Source: Chara braunii (taxonomy: Eukaryota; Streptophyta; Charophyceae; Charales; Characeae). Taken from it: a stretch of DNA of 47,652 bases. Location: assembly GCA_003427395.1 (NCBI GenBank), contig BFEA01000489.1, positions 789,521 to 837,172 of the forward strand. Reading direction: 5' to 3'. The notes below the pieces were generated by a model. The model was not told where the DNA came from. It searched no databases and worked only from the letters and a program-made list of their open reading frames with translations. Both the position numbers and the translations under genes were made by a program. Positions 10,587-22,530 of this stretch are shown in pieces. Position 1 is the stretch's first letter, and each line of letters starts with the position of its first letter.

Positions 10587-13504
10587 GGTAGAGGCGATGG
10601 CATCGAGGGGGACGTGATCATCGACGATCGCGAGGCTCGTGGCACGTCCCGGGAGGGATTCCTGGGACACGAGGATCAGCCCGAGTTCGATCCATTGGCG
10701 AGGGAGAGGATCGTGGACTGGCAGCGGCAAGGGGGCAGGGGGCAACTGCCTCTTGCGCAGGATCCGTCGGGGGAGGGTTCTTTCAAGAGGAACGAAGGGG
10801 GAGCTGTTCCGGCTACCACCCAAGCTGGAAAGAGGCTTAGACAACAGAAGGTGGATGAGGTATACGGTGGCAAGTGGGTTGCTCGCCACAAGAAGGCCCT
10901 GCTTCGCTGGCTTTATTCCAGCGGGGTTTCCTTCAATGTCTTTCGCAATGAGGCATGGAGGGCATATCAGCAGATGCTTCTTCAGCAGCCTGGCAGTTAG
11001 CCGCGTGCTTCTTCAGCAGCGTGGCAGTTCGCCGCGCGCTGTACTCCCTAACCACAACGAGATTGCGAGCATGCAGGCAGTGGAGAGGCACCGTGCGGAG
11101 TTGGCCGAGGAGTTGGAGGAGGTGAGGCAGCCATTTTGGGTGACCGGCGCCACCATCCTCTTAGACGGGAGGAAATCACGAGACAGGAGACCGATCGTTA
11201 ATTTCCTCGCCGCAGGGTCTCGAGGGGTCGTCATGTACACGACGATCAATCGAGAGGGGGAGCCAGACGATGCTGAGCACGTCCTTCGGAGATGGGTGAC
11301 CATTTTCCACGAGTTAGGTTTGGCGGGCCGCAGCGGGTCAATGCGATATGCACTGACTCCGCGTCAGCGTACGTTGGGACGGTTAGGGCTGCCAGGGCTC
11401 TAACCTCGGAGACCATGCCTGCAGCATTGAGGAGGATCACCTGGCTCCCATGCTCAGTTCATGTCTGCAACAAATTGTCGTCAGACATAGGGAAGTGTTG
11501 CGACGTGTTTCTTGATACTATCACACGCGCTCGTGTGCTGGTGGTGTTTTTCAAAACCCACCAGGCGGCCCTTCATTTTTTGAGGAAGCGCAACCCCAAC
11601 CTCGGTCTTGTTCTTTTATGCGAGACGCGGTTTGCGTCTGTGTACTCCATGTTGGAGAGGCTCATGGCCCTGTAGGACACTTTGCAGGACATGATGCGAG
11701 GGGACGACGCTCGGGCTTTTGCCTCCATCCCGTGGTCTGCCAATGTTTGCTACATGGCACGTTGGGTGCGCCGACATATCAGATGGGATCCTTGGTGGCA
11801 GAGGGTGGCCATCATCATCCATATCATGGAGCCCGTGATACAGTTGTTCCGGCGGATGGATCGTGGAGGGCAGTACATGTCGCTCATGCTCGAGTGGGCA
11901 CAGGATCTTGTGCAGCGGGTGAAGGAGGCATGCGCTCCTCTGGGGTCCTCGATCGCAGACCGGATCATCAAGCGTGTGCAGGCACGTACGCAGCACATGC
12001 TAGAGCCGGCCCACTGTGCTGGGTTCTTACCGAACCCCCGCAGGCGACATGTTCGATATTTTTCCGGCGAGGTGCAGGAGTACCATGCTTGGCTTGTGAG
12101 GCAAGCCAAGAGGTACATTCTGACGCAGACGGGTTTCGAGTTGGAGGGTGCGGAGTACCTCCTTGCCTGCCGGCAGTTCGAGGACTTCCACATGCAGCAG
12201 GGCAGGTTTGGTGATTGGGGCGGGCCGGAGGGGCGTGCTCGTGGGCGCGCGTGTAGCGGTGACGCCGAGACGATCGAGTGCTCGTCTTGGTGGTCCCAGT
12301 ACGGGGCTGGCGCCCCTGAGTTGCAGCGGTGCGCTCTTCGTGTGATGCACATGTGGTCTTGCGCCTCTCCAGCGGAGTGGAACTGGGCAGTCCACGAGGG
12401 CATCCACATGAAGAAGCGCAACAGGTTGGTCTTTGAGAAGGTCGTGCAACTCGTTGAGATCACCGCAAATGTGCGGTTGACAGAGTATCGTCGGGCAGGA
12501 TGTGGTTACGTGCTGCTATGGCAGCGTGACGAGGGGATATTGGACTGCCAGGCAGGACTGGAGGTTGAGCCGGTGCGCACGGGCCTGCGCCAGGGGATGA
12601 CGGTGGTGAAGATTGCAAAGCAGGTTGCGCTTATTACTCGCGATCCCATCGGGTCTTCCGCACCGCCATCTGCTGAATCAGATGCCGTTTTCCAGAGACG
12701 TGCTTGCATTTTTCGTCCGTACCCCAGCGACGATGACTCGGATGAGGAGCCTACACCCGAGGGAGTAGATGACCCTGTGCTGCCCATCCCCAGCGAGATC
12801 AACGAGACGCATGAGGAGGCCAATGACGCCGAGGTGAGGACATACACGACACGACGGGCAGCGGACCGTGCAGAGAGGGAGATACAGGGGGGGACGAGGA
12901 TTTATGGGGCCCTTTCGGGGAGGTGGCTTCCACGGGTGATGTGCGTGCTGACAGAGGCGGGGCCTCTCATGCCGACACGAGCCGCGCAGAGGCAGGGAGG
13001 CCCACTCCTACTCCTGCGGGGCGAGGGCCAACCGTTCAGCCACCTCCTGCGCCAAGTCCTGCACCGCCCACCCCTGTCTCGCCTCTTCAGCCGGCCACCA
13101 CACAGGCGGAGATAGAGGAGTTGGCATCCTCCTTGACTCCGCAAGGGCTTCTCTAGAGATCGACGGCGGTTCGACAACTGAGGTTACGATCACCTTCCCC
13201 GGGGGTATTGCAGGAGGAGGGGGATGTGGCAGCAGTGGCGCAGGAGGCACCGGCAGTCTCGACAGCGGGGGAGGAGGTGCTAGCACAGGCGACGACTGAG
13301 GAGGAGGGTGAGGAGGAGAGCGAGAGCGGTTCCGGTGGTTACGACGACTACGACGACGATGGGCCCCAACCTCCCCCGCCGACGCGTGCATCTAGACGCT
13401 CCGCTGCGCAAACTTCTTCATCCGCTCGAGGGAGGAGAAGATCGACATCCGGCACTCGAGGGGGTACGAGGAGACAGAGCGGGAAGGGGAAGAAGGGTCA
13501 TTGA
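10587..13504 (+). pseudogene. hAT-superfamily transposase, decayed
   Basis: Pieces read in order as a hAT transposase. A DUF659-like stretch (WVTGATILLDGRKSRDRRPIVN...GVVMYTT, 11130-11250) is followed by the RNase-H-like core with a CTDSAS motif (11345-11375), WLPCSVHVCNKL, CETRFAS, and the C-terminal dimerisation block CASPAEWNWAVHEGIHMKKRNRL (12360-12430). Last comes an acidic tail ending in RG-rich basic sequence at 13504. Breaks: a 31-bp tandem duplication at 10975-11036, a frame change near 11310-11330, TAG at 11673, a frame change at the G7 run 12887-12893, and TAG at 13154. No ATG opens the N-terminus next to the foldback end. I could not identify hAT terminal repeats or an 8-bp target duplication. 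Confidence 0.85.
10975..11036 (+). repeat. 31-bp tandem duplication that breaks the hAT frame
   Basis: Two 31-bp units (10975-11005 and 11006-11036) differ at two positions. The length is not a multiple of three. With only one unit the reading passes smoothly from the N-terminal region into the DUF659-like region. Confidence 0.9.
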
Positions 13505-14179
13505 CCGTGAGGCCATCACTCCGCTTTTCCCGTACTCGCACTGTAATGCATCATGTTGTGCGGTTTTGCTTTTTTTGGTCGTGTCGTCTTGTCTTTGTAT
13601 TGTTAGATACTCAGTGGTAGTGTGCGTGCTGTAGTTGTTGTTTGCTTCATTTTTGGTGTGTATGATTTTGGTACCAGTAGGGTGTTCGTAGAGTAGCGTT
13701 GGTTGCAGCAGACTGAGTATAGTATCTCGGCAGCTACGACACGACTGGTAGGCTACTGTTTCTTGTTTTTTTTTCGGTATGTGGTATCAGTGCATTAGCA
13801 GTAGGATACGTTGTACTATGTTACATTTTTCATGTGTGATTTCAGTGACAGGTACTTCGCGTGGTTCACGACTTTTCATGTACATTACATTTTCCATGTA
13901 CATTTCCAGTTACGAGTGATGCACGTCGTGTGCGCGACGTTTCGTGCCCATTTTTGTCAGGTCTGTGGTTTTATATCTTTAATTGTTGTTCACATTTTTA
14001 ATTTTATTTTTTGCGTTTGTTTCTTTTATTAATTTATTTTTTGCTTGACGAGTTGGGTGGTTGTTTTCTTTTTGTTTCTGTGTTAATTGTTGAATCTATT
14101 TGCATTGACTGAAATACTAATTGATATTTCGGGGGGTACTTAGTGGTTAGGGGGGGTGCGGGGTGTTTTTTTTTTTTTG
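13505..14179. other. T-rich downstream region of the hAT element
   Basis: A T-rich plus strand with GT-rich patches and direct variants of TTTTCATGTACATTACATTT at 13826-13905. I see no gene. It may include the 3-prime untranslated region and end of the hAT element, but no terminal repeat could be fixed. Confidence 0.5.
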
Positions 14180-14505
14180 NNNNNNNNNNNNNNNNNNNNN
14201 NNNNNNNNNNNNNNNNNNNNNNNNNNNNNNNNNNNNNNNNNNNNNNNNNNNNNNNNNNNNNNNNNNNNNNNNNNNNNNNNNNNNNNNNNNNNNNNNNNNN
14301 NNNNNNNNNNNNNNNNNNNNNNNNNNNNNNNNNNNNNNNNNNNNNNNNNNNNNNNNNNNNNNNNNNNNNNNNNNNNNNNNNNNNNNNNNNNNNNNNNNNN
14401 NNNNNNNNNNNNNNNNNNNNNNNNNNNNNNNNNNNNNNNNNNNNNNNNNNNNNNNNNNNNNNNNNNNNNNNNNNNNNNNNNNNNNNNNNNNNNNNNNNNN
14501 NNNNN
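14180..14505. other. Assembly gap (Ns)
   Basis: A run of 326 Ns flanked by T homopolymers on both sides. The size is probably estimated. Four long ORFs made of X residues cross it and are meaningless. Confidence 1.
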
Positions 14506-14711
14506 GGTAATTTTTTTTTTTTTTTTTCTGGTTTGAGTGTTCGGGCACGTAGGTACACGTGCCCGAGGCCCAACGCACGAATTTCGTTTTTAGGAATTCG
14601 ACGCCACTCCCCCATTTTTGCGTTTAACGCGATTTAAAGGGGGTCCTGGGACCCGTTAAACGGGTGTTCGGGCGTTCAATTCCGCCCGTTGTCCGTTAAA
14701 ATGATACAAAG
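14506..14711. other. Sequence beyond the chromovirus 3-prime end
   Basis: It holds a perfect 9-bp hairpin (CGGGCACGT, six-base loop, ACGTGCCCG, about 14542-14565), a small GGGTCC-TG-GGACCC hairpin and two CGTTTAACG-like blocks. It would be the place for the retroelement's 3-prime LTR on the minus strand, but no matching copy is evident near 22.3-22.6 kb. Confidence 0.4.
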
Positions 14712-16031
14712 TCAATCGTCATAACGAGCAGGACGATGACGAGTGCGTTGTGGACGCTCATAAGCATCCGGCTGCTGCTGAAGGTCTGCCTCAGATGGAG
14801 AAGACTCGACTTCAGCGGTCTCCTCAACCGAAGGAGGAGGAGGGTCAGTGGGCTGAGGAGGAGCAATCAACCAAGCACGACGAGCACGGTGATAGACACA
14901 CATCAACATGCGAGCGTGCTGCAAGTGCTCGAGGGCTCCCAAGTAGCTTCCTCATCAGGGTAACCCTTCCAGCGTACACGATACTCGACATGGGGAGGGT
15001 TGTCGTCAGTGACTCAGCGACCAATGATGTCTGAAACAAGGAACTCCTCATGGCCATCCACCATAATGAGTGGCGGACGCTCGTATGGTCATCCAGCGAA
15101 ACGCTCTTACGGTCTACTGTAGGGACGCAGTAACGAGACGTGGTAGACATCGTGCATACGAGCCTAGCGTAAGTAGTCGGGCAACTTCACACGGAAGCTG
15201 ACCGGGCTAGAAGCCGTATCAGAACGAACGGTCTGGAGAATGCGGCGTGGGCCAAAGAAGCGACGGCGAAATTTACGAAGCGTGTCGGCTTCGAGCTGTA
15301 AGTGGCGGGTGTTGATAAGCACATCATCACCGACTTTGAATGGGTGATTCATCCGCGATCGGTTCACACGTGTGGCCATGCGAGTCTGGAAAGCGGTTAT
15401 GTGCTCATGCGTGGTCTTCATGATCGACGTCATGTGTGCAACCCAATCATCCAATGCGGGATAACTCATGTCGGGGTGCATCTGTGACGGTCGAAGGAAG
15501 TCCATGGGAACACGTGGGTGATAACCGAGGTCACAATAGTAAGGCGACATTTCCGTGGCTGGCGAGACGGTGTGGTTGTAGGATATCTTCGCTGCGGCAA
15601 GATGAAGATCCCACTGCTGGTCATCACGAACAATCTTTCGGATAATATCTCTGAAAGTCTTGTTCGTGATCACGGTCCGACCATCAGTCTAGGGATGGTA
15701 CGACGAGGAGAAGCAGAGTTGGGTGTCGTAATCCTCCTGGAGGTTGGAGCCATCCCTAGAATCGGTTGGTAAAGCGCGAGTCATGGTCAGATATGATGCT
15801 CAGAGGTAAGCCGTGGTCACGCACGGCTCGGTCAAACACAATGTTGGCGACCTCACGTGCACTGATGGCATGGCAGCATGGAACAAAGTGTACACGCTTC
15901 GTGAAGCGGTCGACGATGACCAGGATAGCATCATGACCACGGGGGGTCGGAGGACGAAGAGGACCGATAAAGTCCATCGAGATGGACTGCCAACGACCCT
16001 CAGGGATAGGAAGGGGCTGGAGCAAACCCTA
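14712..16031 (-). pseudogene. Integrase core and chromodomain of the chromovirus
   Basis: The integrase core begins at about 16000 with SMDFIGPL (first Asp), then VDRFTKRVHFVPC and SIISDHDSRF (second Asp). The third acidic site, normally the Glu in a TDGQTE-type block, reads TDGRTVITN near 15670, so Glu appears replaced by Val. After a frame change near 15690-15750, FRDIIRKIV to VKLPDYLR is the C-terminal GPY/F-like region. A chromodomain follows at about 15060-14930: DGHEEFLVSDIIGR, a TGA at 15014-15016, then VEYRVRWKGYPDEEATWEP with its aromatic residues. In this family the chromodomain steers insertion toward marked chromatin. An acidic and basic tail ends at 14712. Confidence 0.85.
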
Positions 16032-17243
16032 AGGCAGGTGGTTCACACTGTTCACCTCCTGACAGGTGGGACACTCTGCGACGTAGTCCTTCACAAAGTC
16101 CTTGCACTTTTGCCAGACGTACAGGCGGCTCACAGGAGCCAATGTCTTGTGGAAGCCCATATGACCGGTGGTTGCCTGGTCATGGAACTCTGCTACTGCC
16201 CGGACACGTAGCTGTCTAGTGGACGGAAAGCAAATACGGGCCTCTCTGGTGCCTTGTGAACCGTGCCAGTGCACAAGACCGTTGTCCCCGAGAGAGTAGT
16301 TCGGGACGGTCTTGCCACTCCGAAGGGTCGTATGGATGTCACGATAGTCGGGGCAGTGGCGGTACTGAGTGTGAAACGCGTCGATCACCGAATGGTGGAC
16401 AGTGGTGACCGAGATGGAAGCAAGCTGGATCTGCTCCTGATCGTGGTCGGGGTGCCGCGATAAGGCATCTGCGCCCCGATTAGTCTCACCCTTGATGTGC
16501 TCAGTGGTGAAACTAAACCCGGATAGGTCGCGCCACCAGCGAGCCTGTCGAGGAGTGAGTTTCGGCTTTGTCAAAAAAGCCTGGACAACAGAGTTGTCCG
16601 TGTACACTGTGAATGGTGCCCTGTGCAGGTAGTGGCGCCGGTGCCGAGCGGCATAAACTACTACGAGAACCTCACGTTCATCAGCAGTGTAGTTTATATC
16701 GGCGGGCAAGAGCTAACGGGAGTAGAAGGCTATCGGACAATCACCTGAGCGAGACTCGACAGTGTCGTCCTCGACGATNGTAGGTGAATAGTCAATAGAA
16801 GGCTCGTCAGTAGCTGGACGAGTAGGTGTCAGGCGGGATGCAGTGGTAGAGGTAGGGGGTGAGAGACGAGGGATACGAGGACGAGAGGAATCGGGAGAGG
16901 AGGGGAAAATTTGAAAGAGCACTTCTCCTACAGCAAAGTCTGATGCATCGGTGGTAAGGATAAAAATGCGATAAAAATCGGATAGGTCAAGAACCGGTGC
17001 ACATGTCACCGCCTTCTCAAGGGAGCGGAAGGCGTCCTCGTGGAGGGGTGTCCAAGCCCATGGCGGGTTCTTCCAGAGGAGGGTGGAGGTAAGGGCGTAA
17101 AAATATCCCAGGATGAAATTACTATAGCAGCAAGTGAGGCCTAGGAAGCTGCGAAGCTGCTTGGCGGATGTGGGGACGACAACTCCGCAATAGCAATGAT
17201 CTTCGCGCTGTCTTGGTGGAAACCCTGGTCAGACACGTAGTGT
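16029..17243 (-). pseudogene. RNase H and integrase zinc finger of the chromovirus
   Basis: FILTTDASDFAVGEVL (about 16950) is the first RNase H strand with its catalytic Asp. A low-complexity insertion of about 60 residues (16760-16900, one ambiguous base at 16780) follows, then NYTADEREVLVVVYA and FTVYTDNSVVQAF with the later acidic residues. The H2C2 zinc finger of the integrase is at about 16200-16060 (HDQATTGHMGFHK...CPTCQ). TAG stops at 16713 and 16029 lie in the same frame as the flanking domains. RNase H degrades the RNA strand during reverse transcription. Confidence 0.85.
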
Positions 17244-17244
17244 C

Positions 17245-17971
17245 CTAGCGGCACTTGCTCAGATTGGCATAGAAGCGATGTCTGCTCAAGCGGTCAAGGA
17301 CATTGAGAAGGTGTATGAGATGCTCCTCAAGGGTACGACTGTAGATCAGGATATCGTCGAGGTAGACGAGAACGTACTGCTCTAGGATGTCCCTGAAGAT
17401 GTAGTTCATCGCCCTCTGGATGGTAGCGGGTGCGTTGCCGAGGCCGAATGGCATTACCATAAACTCGTAGCGGCCGAAGCGCGATTGGAACACTGTCTTC
17501 GGCTGGTCTGCTGTAGCGACGGGGATCTGATAGTAACCGCTACGAAGATCGATCTTCGTAAAGAAGCGGTTACCTGCTAGGCGGTCGAACAGCTCATCAG
17601 AACGAGGCATGGGGTAGTTGTTCTTAACCATGTAGCGGTTGAGACTGTGATAGTCAATGCAGAGACGGGGAGTTTCACCCACTTTGCGAGCAAAGAGGAC
17701 GGGTGCACCCCACGGGGAGTTGCTGGGTTTACTGAAACCCTGTTTCAGGAGTTGTGGTCTCGGGGATCGAGAGTTTGTAGGGTGCTTGGTGGTGAACACG
17801 ATAAACAGGCACCAGTTGGATGGAGTGCTCGATGTCGCGCATCGGTGGGATGCCGACGTACGAGAACGACAATGAAAAAACGTCGTGGTACTCTCGAATG
17901 AGGTCACGAACTACAGGCTCCAGATCGGCCATAGAGCGTGCGAGTTCCTCAGCATCAGCGTCAGCGTGCAA
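17245..17971 (-). pseudogene. Reverse transcriptase of the chromovirus
   Basis: The N-terminal RT lead (VVRDLIREYHDVF...APYKLS) is in one frame to about 17770, and the rest follows in another. Core motifs are KPSNSPWGAPVLF, RLCIDYHSLN, FTKIDLRSGYYQI, FMVMPFGLGNAPATIQ and VYLDDILIYS. The YLDD box and the upstream Asp are present, so the catalytic core itself still looks complete. The end at 17245 is a stop at the thumb/connection junction. Confidence 0.92.
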
Positions 17972-18694
17972 CGGCGGGGTGGACTCGACGGACGACGAAC
18001 GACTTAGTAGAGATGGGAGTCATGGAGATAGAGGGAGGACATGGCTCCAGAGAGATGAGCTCGGCGTCGGGACAAGGTGGATCATAGTGCAAGAGATCCG
18101 TAACGTTCATCGTAAAGATTGTGACGTCGTCCTGTCGGATGAAGTGAGCGAACTGCCGAGGCGAGGTGACGATGATAGTAGGAGATGGTCTAGGCACAAA
18201 GGGCTCCGGGGGAAGAGGGTGGGGGCGTGGTGTCCTGGTGGTACCTATTAAAGGTACGCGATACGTCTGTCCACACTTCGTTTTGAGAACGAGAGTGTTG
18301 GTCGCCCAATTGGCCTCGGTGCTTCGGAACCAAGGAGACCACTGAGTATTGAGAATGAAATTGTACCCCGTCTCCATCACATCGAAATGTGCGGAGGAGC
18401 GGTGGCGACAAGACGCCGGGGGACGATCAGTCGGCTCGATAGTGAGGAAGAAAGGGAGGTCGGTGACTGTCTGATCGAAGAAGCGTTGGCTCTTATCATC
18501 CCCTAGGGTGACAGAGATGGGAGTTGGAGACCCTATCGTGGGCAAGCGAGCTTCTTTCACCACACGTGGGTGAATGAAGTCGCCCCGAGAGCCGGAATCC
18601 CACAACGTTGAGTACACCTTCGCGGAGGTCCCCAATCATATTGGAATGATCGGGAGGGTGTGATCAGGGTCCGAGAGGATGGTGACTATGTTAC
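17961..18694 (-). pseudogene. Aspartic protease region of the chromovirus
   Basis: STLWDSGSRGDFIHP is the active-site strand of a retroviral-type aspartic protease (DSG). TLGDDKSQRFFDQ and TQWSPWF follow at the places where such proteases have their flap and later strand. An in-frame TGA lies a few codons before GTSAKVYST. The upstream reading crosses into the nested foldback element at 18695. Confidence 0.75.
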
Positions 18695-18930
18695 CGCGCG
18701 TTCATTGAACGTGCGTTTCACATTCAGCCTTTGAACGCGGTGAACGCGCATTCAGTGAACGGCGGTAAATGCATTTGACGCGTTTGTGCAGGGGGCTGTG
18801 CGGGGTGGGGAGCAGCGGCGCTTGGGGCGGTTGTGCGCGGTGTGGGGAGCAGCGGCGCTGCTTGGGGGGAGGCTGTGCCCCAATGCCCTACACAAAATGA
18901 GAGGGAAAAAAAAAAAAGTGTGTAAATGTA

Positions 18931-18961
<31 letters not shown>

Positions 18962-19950
18962 TCTTTTTTTTTCCGGGGGGGGGTTGGGGGAATACCCCAA
19001 CCACAGCTCAGACAGCCCACGCAGGCTTTCTGAAGGGTCCTCGCCGCCATGTGGTGCAGACCCCCACCCACCAAAGTCAAGGCAAGAAGTGAATATGCAC
19101 AAGAGCAGGCGCTGGCCGAATATATACTTAACATTGGGATTCAGGATTGTGTTTCCGCAGTTATGGGTTGCTCACGTAGCTAGGCCCCTGATTCTTCGGG
19201 CTTGGCTGCACTACTCACCAAATGTGCAAAACTATAATGAATCTTCTACAGAACGTGGAATAATATGCCGCCATATGTTTTGTTTTGTTTTTCTCATTCT
19301 TCTTTTCTTTTATTTTCTTTTAGGGCCACTGCACGTATTTCTAAGAAAAGAAAAACGAGAAAAAAAAAAAGAAAAGACATATGACGGCGTATTATTCCAC
19401 GTTCTGCAGAAGATTCATTCTAGACTGCACATTTGGTGAGTAGTGCAGCCAAGCCCTGAGAATCAGGGGCCTAGCTACGTGAGCAACCCATAACTGCAGA
19501 GAGAGAGAGAGAGACCTGAATGTCGAGTATATATTCGGCCAGCTCCTGCTCTCGTGCAAATTCACTGCCTGCCTTGATTTTGGTGGGGGGGTCTTCGCCA
19601 GATGGCTGCGAGGACCCTTCAGAAAGCCTGCATAGGCTGTCTGAGCCGTGGTTGGGGGATTCCCCCAACCCCCCCCTTGGAAAAAAAAAAGAGCATTCAC
19701 ACACACACACAGACGCATTCACACACCCTTTTTTTCTTTTTTTTTTCTCGTTTTGTGTGGGGCACTTTCGTGGTTTCTTGAACTAGGTCCTCCACCCCGT
19801 TGTCAGCAACGTGCGCGCACGCCCCCCGGTGTCGCATTCATTTTTTTCGCATCACGTGGTGCGCAGCGCGTTTGAATGCGATTGAACACGGCCGCATGGG
19901 TTTTGAACGCGCGCGTTTGAACGTGCACGCGCGTTCAGCGCGTTCAACCG
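18695..19950. mobile_element. 1.26-kb foldback element nested in the chromovirus
   Basis: Two arms of about 390 bp (about 18888-19287 and 19375-19765) are inverted copies, visibly around 90 percent alike, including CCGAATATATACT, the block GGTTGCTCACGTAGCTAGGC and CACCAAATGTGC. They surround a purine/pyrimidine-rich loop. GC-rich outer parts carry several GAACGCGCGTTC-like inverted motifs. The direct repeat GTTAC flanks it at 18690-18694 and 19951-19955. On the minus strand the gag-protease reading is continuous once the insert and one GTTAC are discounted. The element is non-coding, and the transposase that moved it is unknown. Confidence 0.82.
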
Positions 19951-22276
19951 GTTACACAAGATGGTGAAAAGGCGCCGCAGTGCAGCGACATGGAGGGTGA
20001 GTCGCTCCTGACGATCCTGGAGCATGCTCAAGTCCGGAAAAGAGGACACAACATCCTCGGGAGTCGCAAGCTGCTCGCTGCAATGGGCTGAGCGAATGGC
20101 TCGACACGTCGATAGCCGCAGAGGGGTAGGAGAGGAGACGGTGGTCTGTGGAGGCGCAGATCGAACTGCGACAGAGGGCTGAGTACACTCTGTCGGGTTT
20201 TGCGATACCTCATCTCCAGTAGCGAGAGGGGCGAACCGCGACGGAGATGTTGGGAAGCCAACTACTGAGGAGGGCGCAGGTGTACACTACACTGTGGCTA
20301 GGAGGCGCTGCAAGGATGCGAGGCGCCAGGGGGGGACTGAGCACGACGCTGGTGGGAAAGGTCAGCATAGCGGCGGTCGAGGGCGGCGGTGTAAGGTCAC
20401 CGGGATGAGGTATGATCGTCCTGGCGGCATCGCAAACACCCACGCCAGCCCGAAATAGCCGCGTGCTCCTCGACGGAAAGGACACCGCGAGGAGGGACAA
20501 AATCCTGAGGGAGGTCCTTCTAAGGGACCTCGGGGGACGACGCGCCAGGGTGACCAGGGCGGCTGTGTGCCCGAGAGAGGGTGGAGAGAGCGAGCTAGAG
20601 GCGCTCGACTATGGGGAGGGTAGGGTCCTCCAGGTGGTAGTGGACGGCCTCGCAGAGGTCGAGGTCGTCGCTATGGTCACCCTCATGTGACGGCGGGGCA
20701 ACAACGTCCTGCTCACCATACTCGAAGTGACGGCTGTGCTGCGCGGAATGACAGGGGTGGTCGTGGAAAGGGGAACGGCGCTCAGAAGTGTCGTGAGAGG
20801 AAGGGGCGTAGCCAGTATGCTGAGGTTGGGAAGAGGGAGCGGGGTGAAGACGGGCCCGCATCCGCTGAGGGGTCGTAGCGGCCTCGTAAGAATGCTAGAC
20901 CGATGTGAACTTTTACCACCATAACTCGGAGAGGTACTCAAGGGGAAGGCTGGCCAAGAAACGATCGATGAGCGCAGCCTCGGGAAGGAACGCCACATCA
21001 CAACTAAGACGGGCGTCCTGAAAAAACTGGATGTGGCGGCTTAGGTCGGCATCGCCACCAGAGTTGGACCAGCGTGTGCTGACGACACGCTCAAAGGCGT
21101 CAGTGACGTCATGTCGGGTTCCGAAGCGATCCTCGAGGAACGCTTGAAAATCCACGAAGGTCGGGGTCCGACCCTCACGAAGGGAGTGTATGTAGAAATC
21201 CTCCTAGGCGTCGAAAGGACCACCACAAAGGCGCATGGAGAGGTGAGCCACCCACGTGTCGGGGGGGTGCCCAAGAGCTGGAGCGTGCAGGTAGCAGAGT
21301 GCAGCCACTATACCGTCGTACAAGGCAATGCCCGTCAAGCGGACGAGTGGCGTGCCACCGTTTTGGCCGCCAGGGGATCAAGGAGCAGAGGTCTGTGCTA
21401 CGGCTGAGTAAGTCGGCACAGGTCCCGGAGAAGGGGGCGCAACTGACTGTACGCCCGGGTCGCATGGGGGAGCGGTGGGGGCAACAGCGGCAGGCTGCGA
21501 GGGAGCTGTGGTAAAAGAGGTCGCAGCAACCGAGGGAATAAGAAGAAGGTAGGATGGGGGTGGATAGGGTGCAGGGCAAGGGAAACGCGCCTACATGGAA
21601 GGACGAGTAGAGGAAGAAGGGGGTGCGCCCGAAGGCGCGGCCACCTGTGAGGGTAGGGGTGGCTGAAGGCGTAAGAGGGCGAGGTTGGCCCGGGGGAGGG
21701 CAAGCTGGTCCTCAAGACGTCGAACATAGATTGAGCGAGGGGTGGCAGGGGTAGACGCATGAGCGGTGTAAGGCATCCCACAAGGGGGAGAGCCAAGTGG
21801 CGCTGCGGTCGTGTGAACGAGAGGGAGAAGCGGGGTACCCAGAAAAGTTGAGACCACGGCAGCAAGTTGTGGTCCCGTGGCCGTAGTGACCGGAATCTGA
21901 GCGGGTGCGCCCATAGAGTGAGGGAAGGTCTTGCCCGTAGCGGTCGTCGCGCTAGGAGCGTGGACGGTCACCACGATGACCAGGTCGGGGGTAGCGGAGG
22001 AGGAAGCTCCGCCGTGACCAACATGTCGAAGGACGGGGGACCCGGATTGCGACCCAGGGGAAGAGAGAGATTGGGGAGAGCAAGGACGGCCAGCGTCATG
22101 GAGTTGCTGCAGGTCGGCGGCAAGAGTCGCCACCTGCGCCTGTAAGGGCGCAAGGAGGGAGGTGAGGAGGTGTGCAGGTCCCCCTGGAGCTGACGGCTCT
22201 GGTTCGCCGAAACGGGTATGGAGTCCGATGCCGAGGTCGTCGTCACGTCCTCGGCTTGTGACATGTTGTCGGCCAT
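19951..22276 (-). pseudogene. gag region of the chromovirus
   Basis: The reading opens with an ATG at 22276 (MADNMSQAEDVTT), changes frame near 22140, then keeps one frame from 22133 to 20913 with stops at 21591 and 21204 (TAG) and 20913. It is proline- and alanine-rich until about 21330. A gag-like helical segment (FQAFLEDRFG...HIQFFQDARLSCDV...FLASLPLEYLSEL, 21155-20920) follows. From 20912 to 19951 the sequence is Ser/Pro/Arg-rich in several frames, and I see no CCHC zinc knuckle. In intact relatives this protein packages the element RNA. Confidence 0.65.
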
Positions 22277-22530
22277 GGGGAGGTGACTGGTCGGACTAGA
22301 GTGGGCCAGAGAAGGTTCGCCTCAGCGGAGAGCGTAAGGGGGGGTCCGCGGTAGAAAGCGACGGGCGGCGTTAGTGAGTCGAGCGTGGGCGGCCACAGAG
22401 GGGGAAGGGTGGTTCGGGTTCAGGGTGCCCGAATGGAAAAGGGGAGTAGGGGGGTTTAGGAAAACCCTAAACCCTAGAAAAACCCTAAGAAAACCCTAAC
22501 CGGGGTTTGAGTGGTTAGGGTAGGGTACCG
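22277..22530. other. Leader region with telomere-like motifs
   Basis: Lies just upstream (minus strand) of the gag ATG. At 22450-22530 it has about six CCCTAAA or TTTAGGG-like heptamers in both orientations (AAACCCTAAACCCTAG, AAAACCCTAAC, GGTTAGGGTAGGG). Mixed orientation and imperfect units argue against a chromosome end. No LTR boundary could be set. Confidence 0.5.

Larger units (their letters stand above)
14712..22276 (-). mobile_element. Ty3/gypsy chromovirus, decayed, internal region
   Basis: Reading the minus strand from 22276 down, the order is gag, aspartic protease, reverse transcriptase, RNase H, H2C2 zinc finger, integrase core, chromodomain. This is the Ty3/gypsy order, and the chromodomain places it among chromoviruses. 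Stops and frame changes are scattered throughout, and a foldback element splits it at 18695-19950. I found no convincing LTR pair, primer-binding site or target duplication, so the limits given are those of coding similarity only. Confidence 0.9.

Noticed and set aside
14034-14637. Several ORFs of 115-193 codons across 14034-14637
   Set aside because: They are mostly X residues from the run of Ns with poly-Phe or poly-Lys edges.
22450-22530. Telomere-like CCCTAAA/TTTAGGG words as a chromosome end
   Set aside because: There are only about six imperfect units in both orientations, with mobile-element sequence on both sides.
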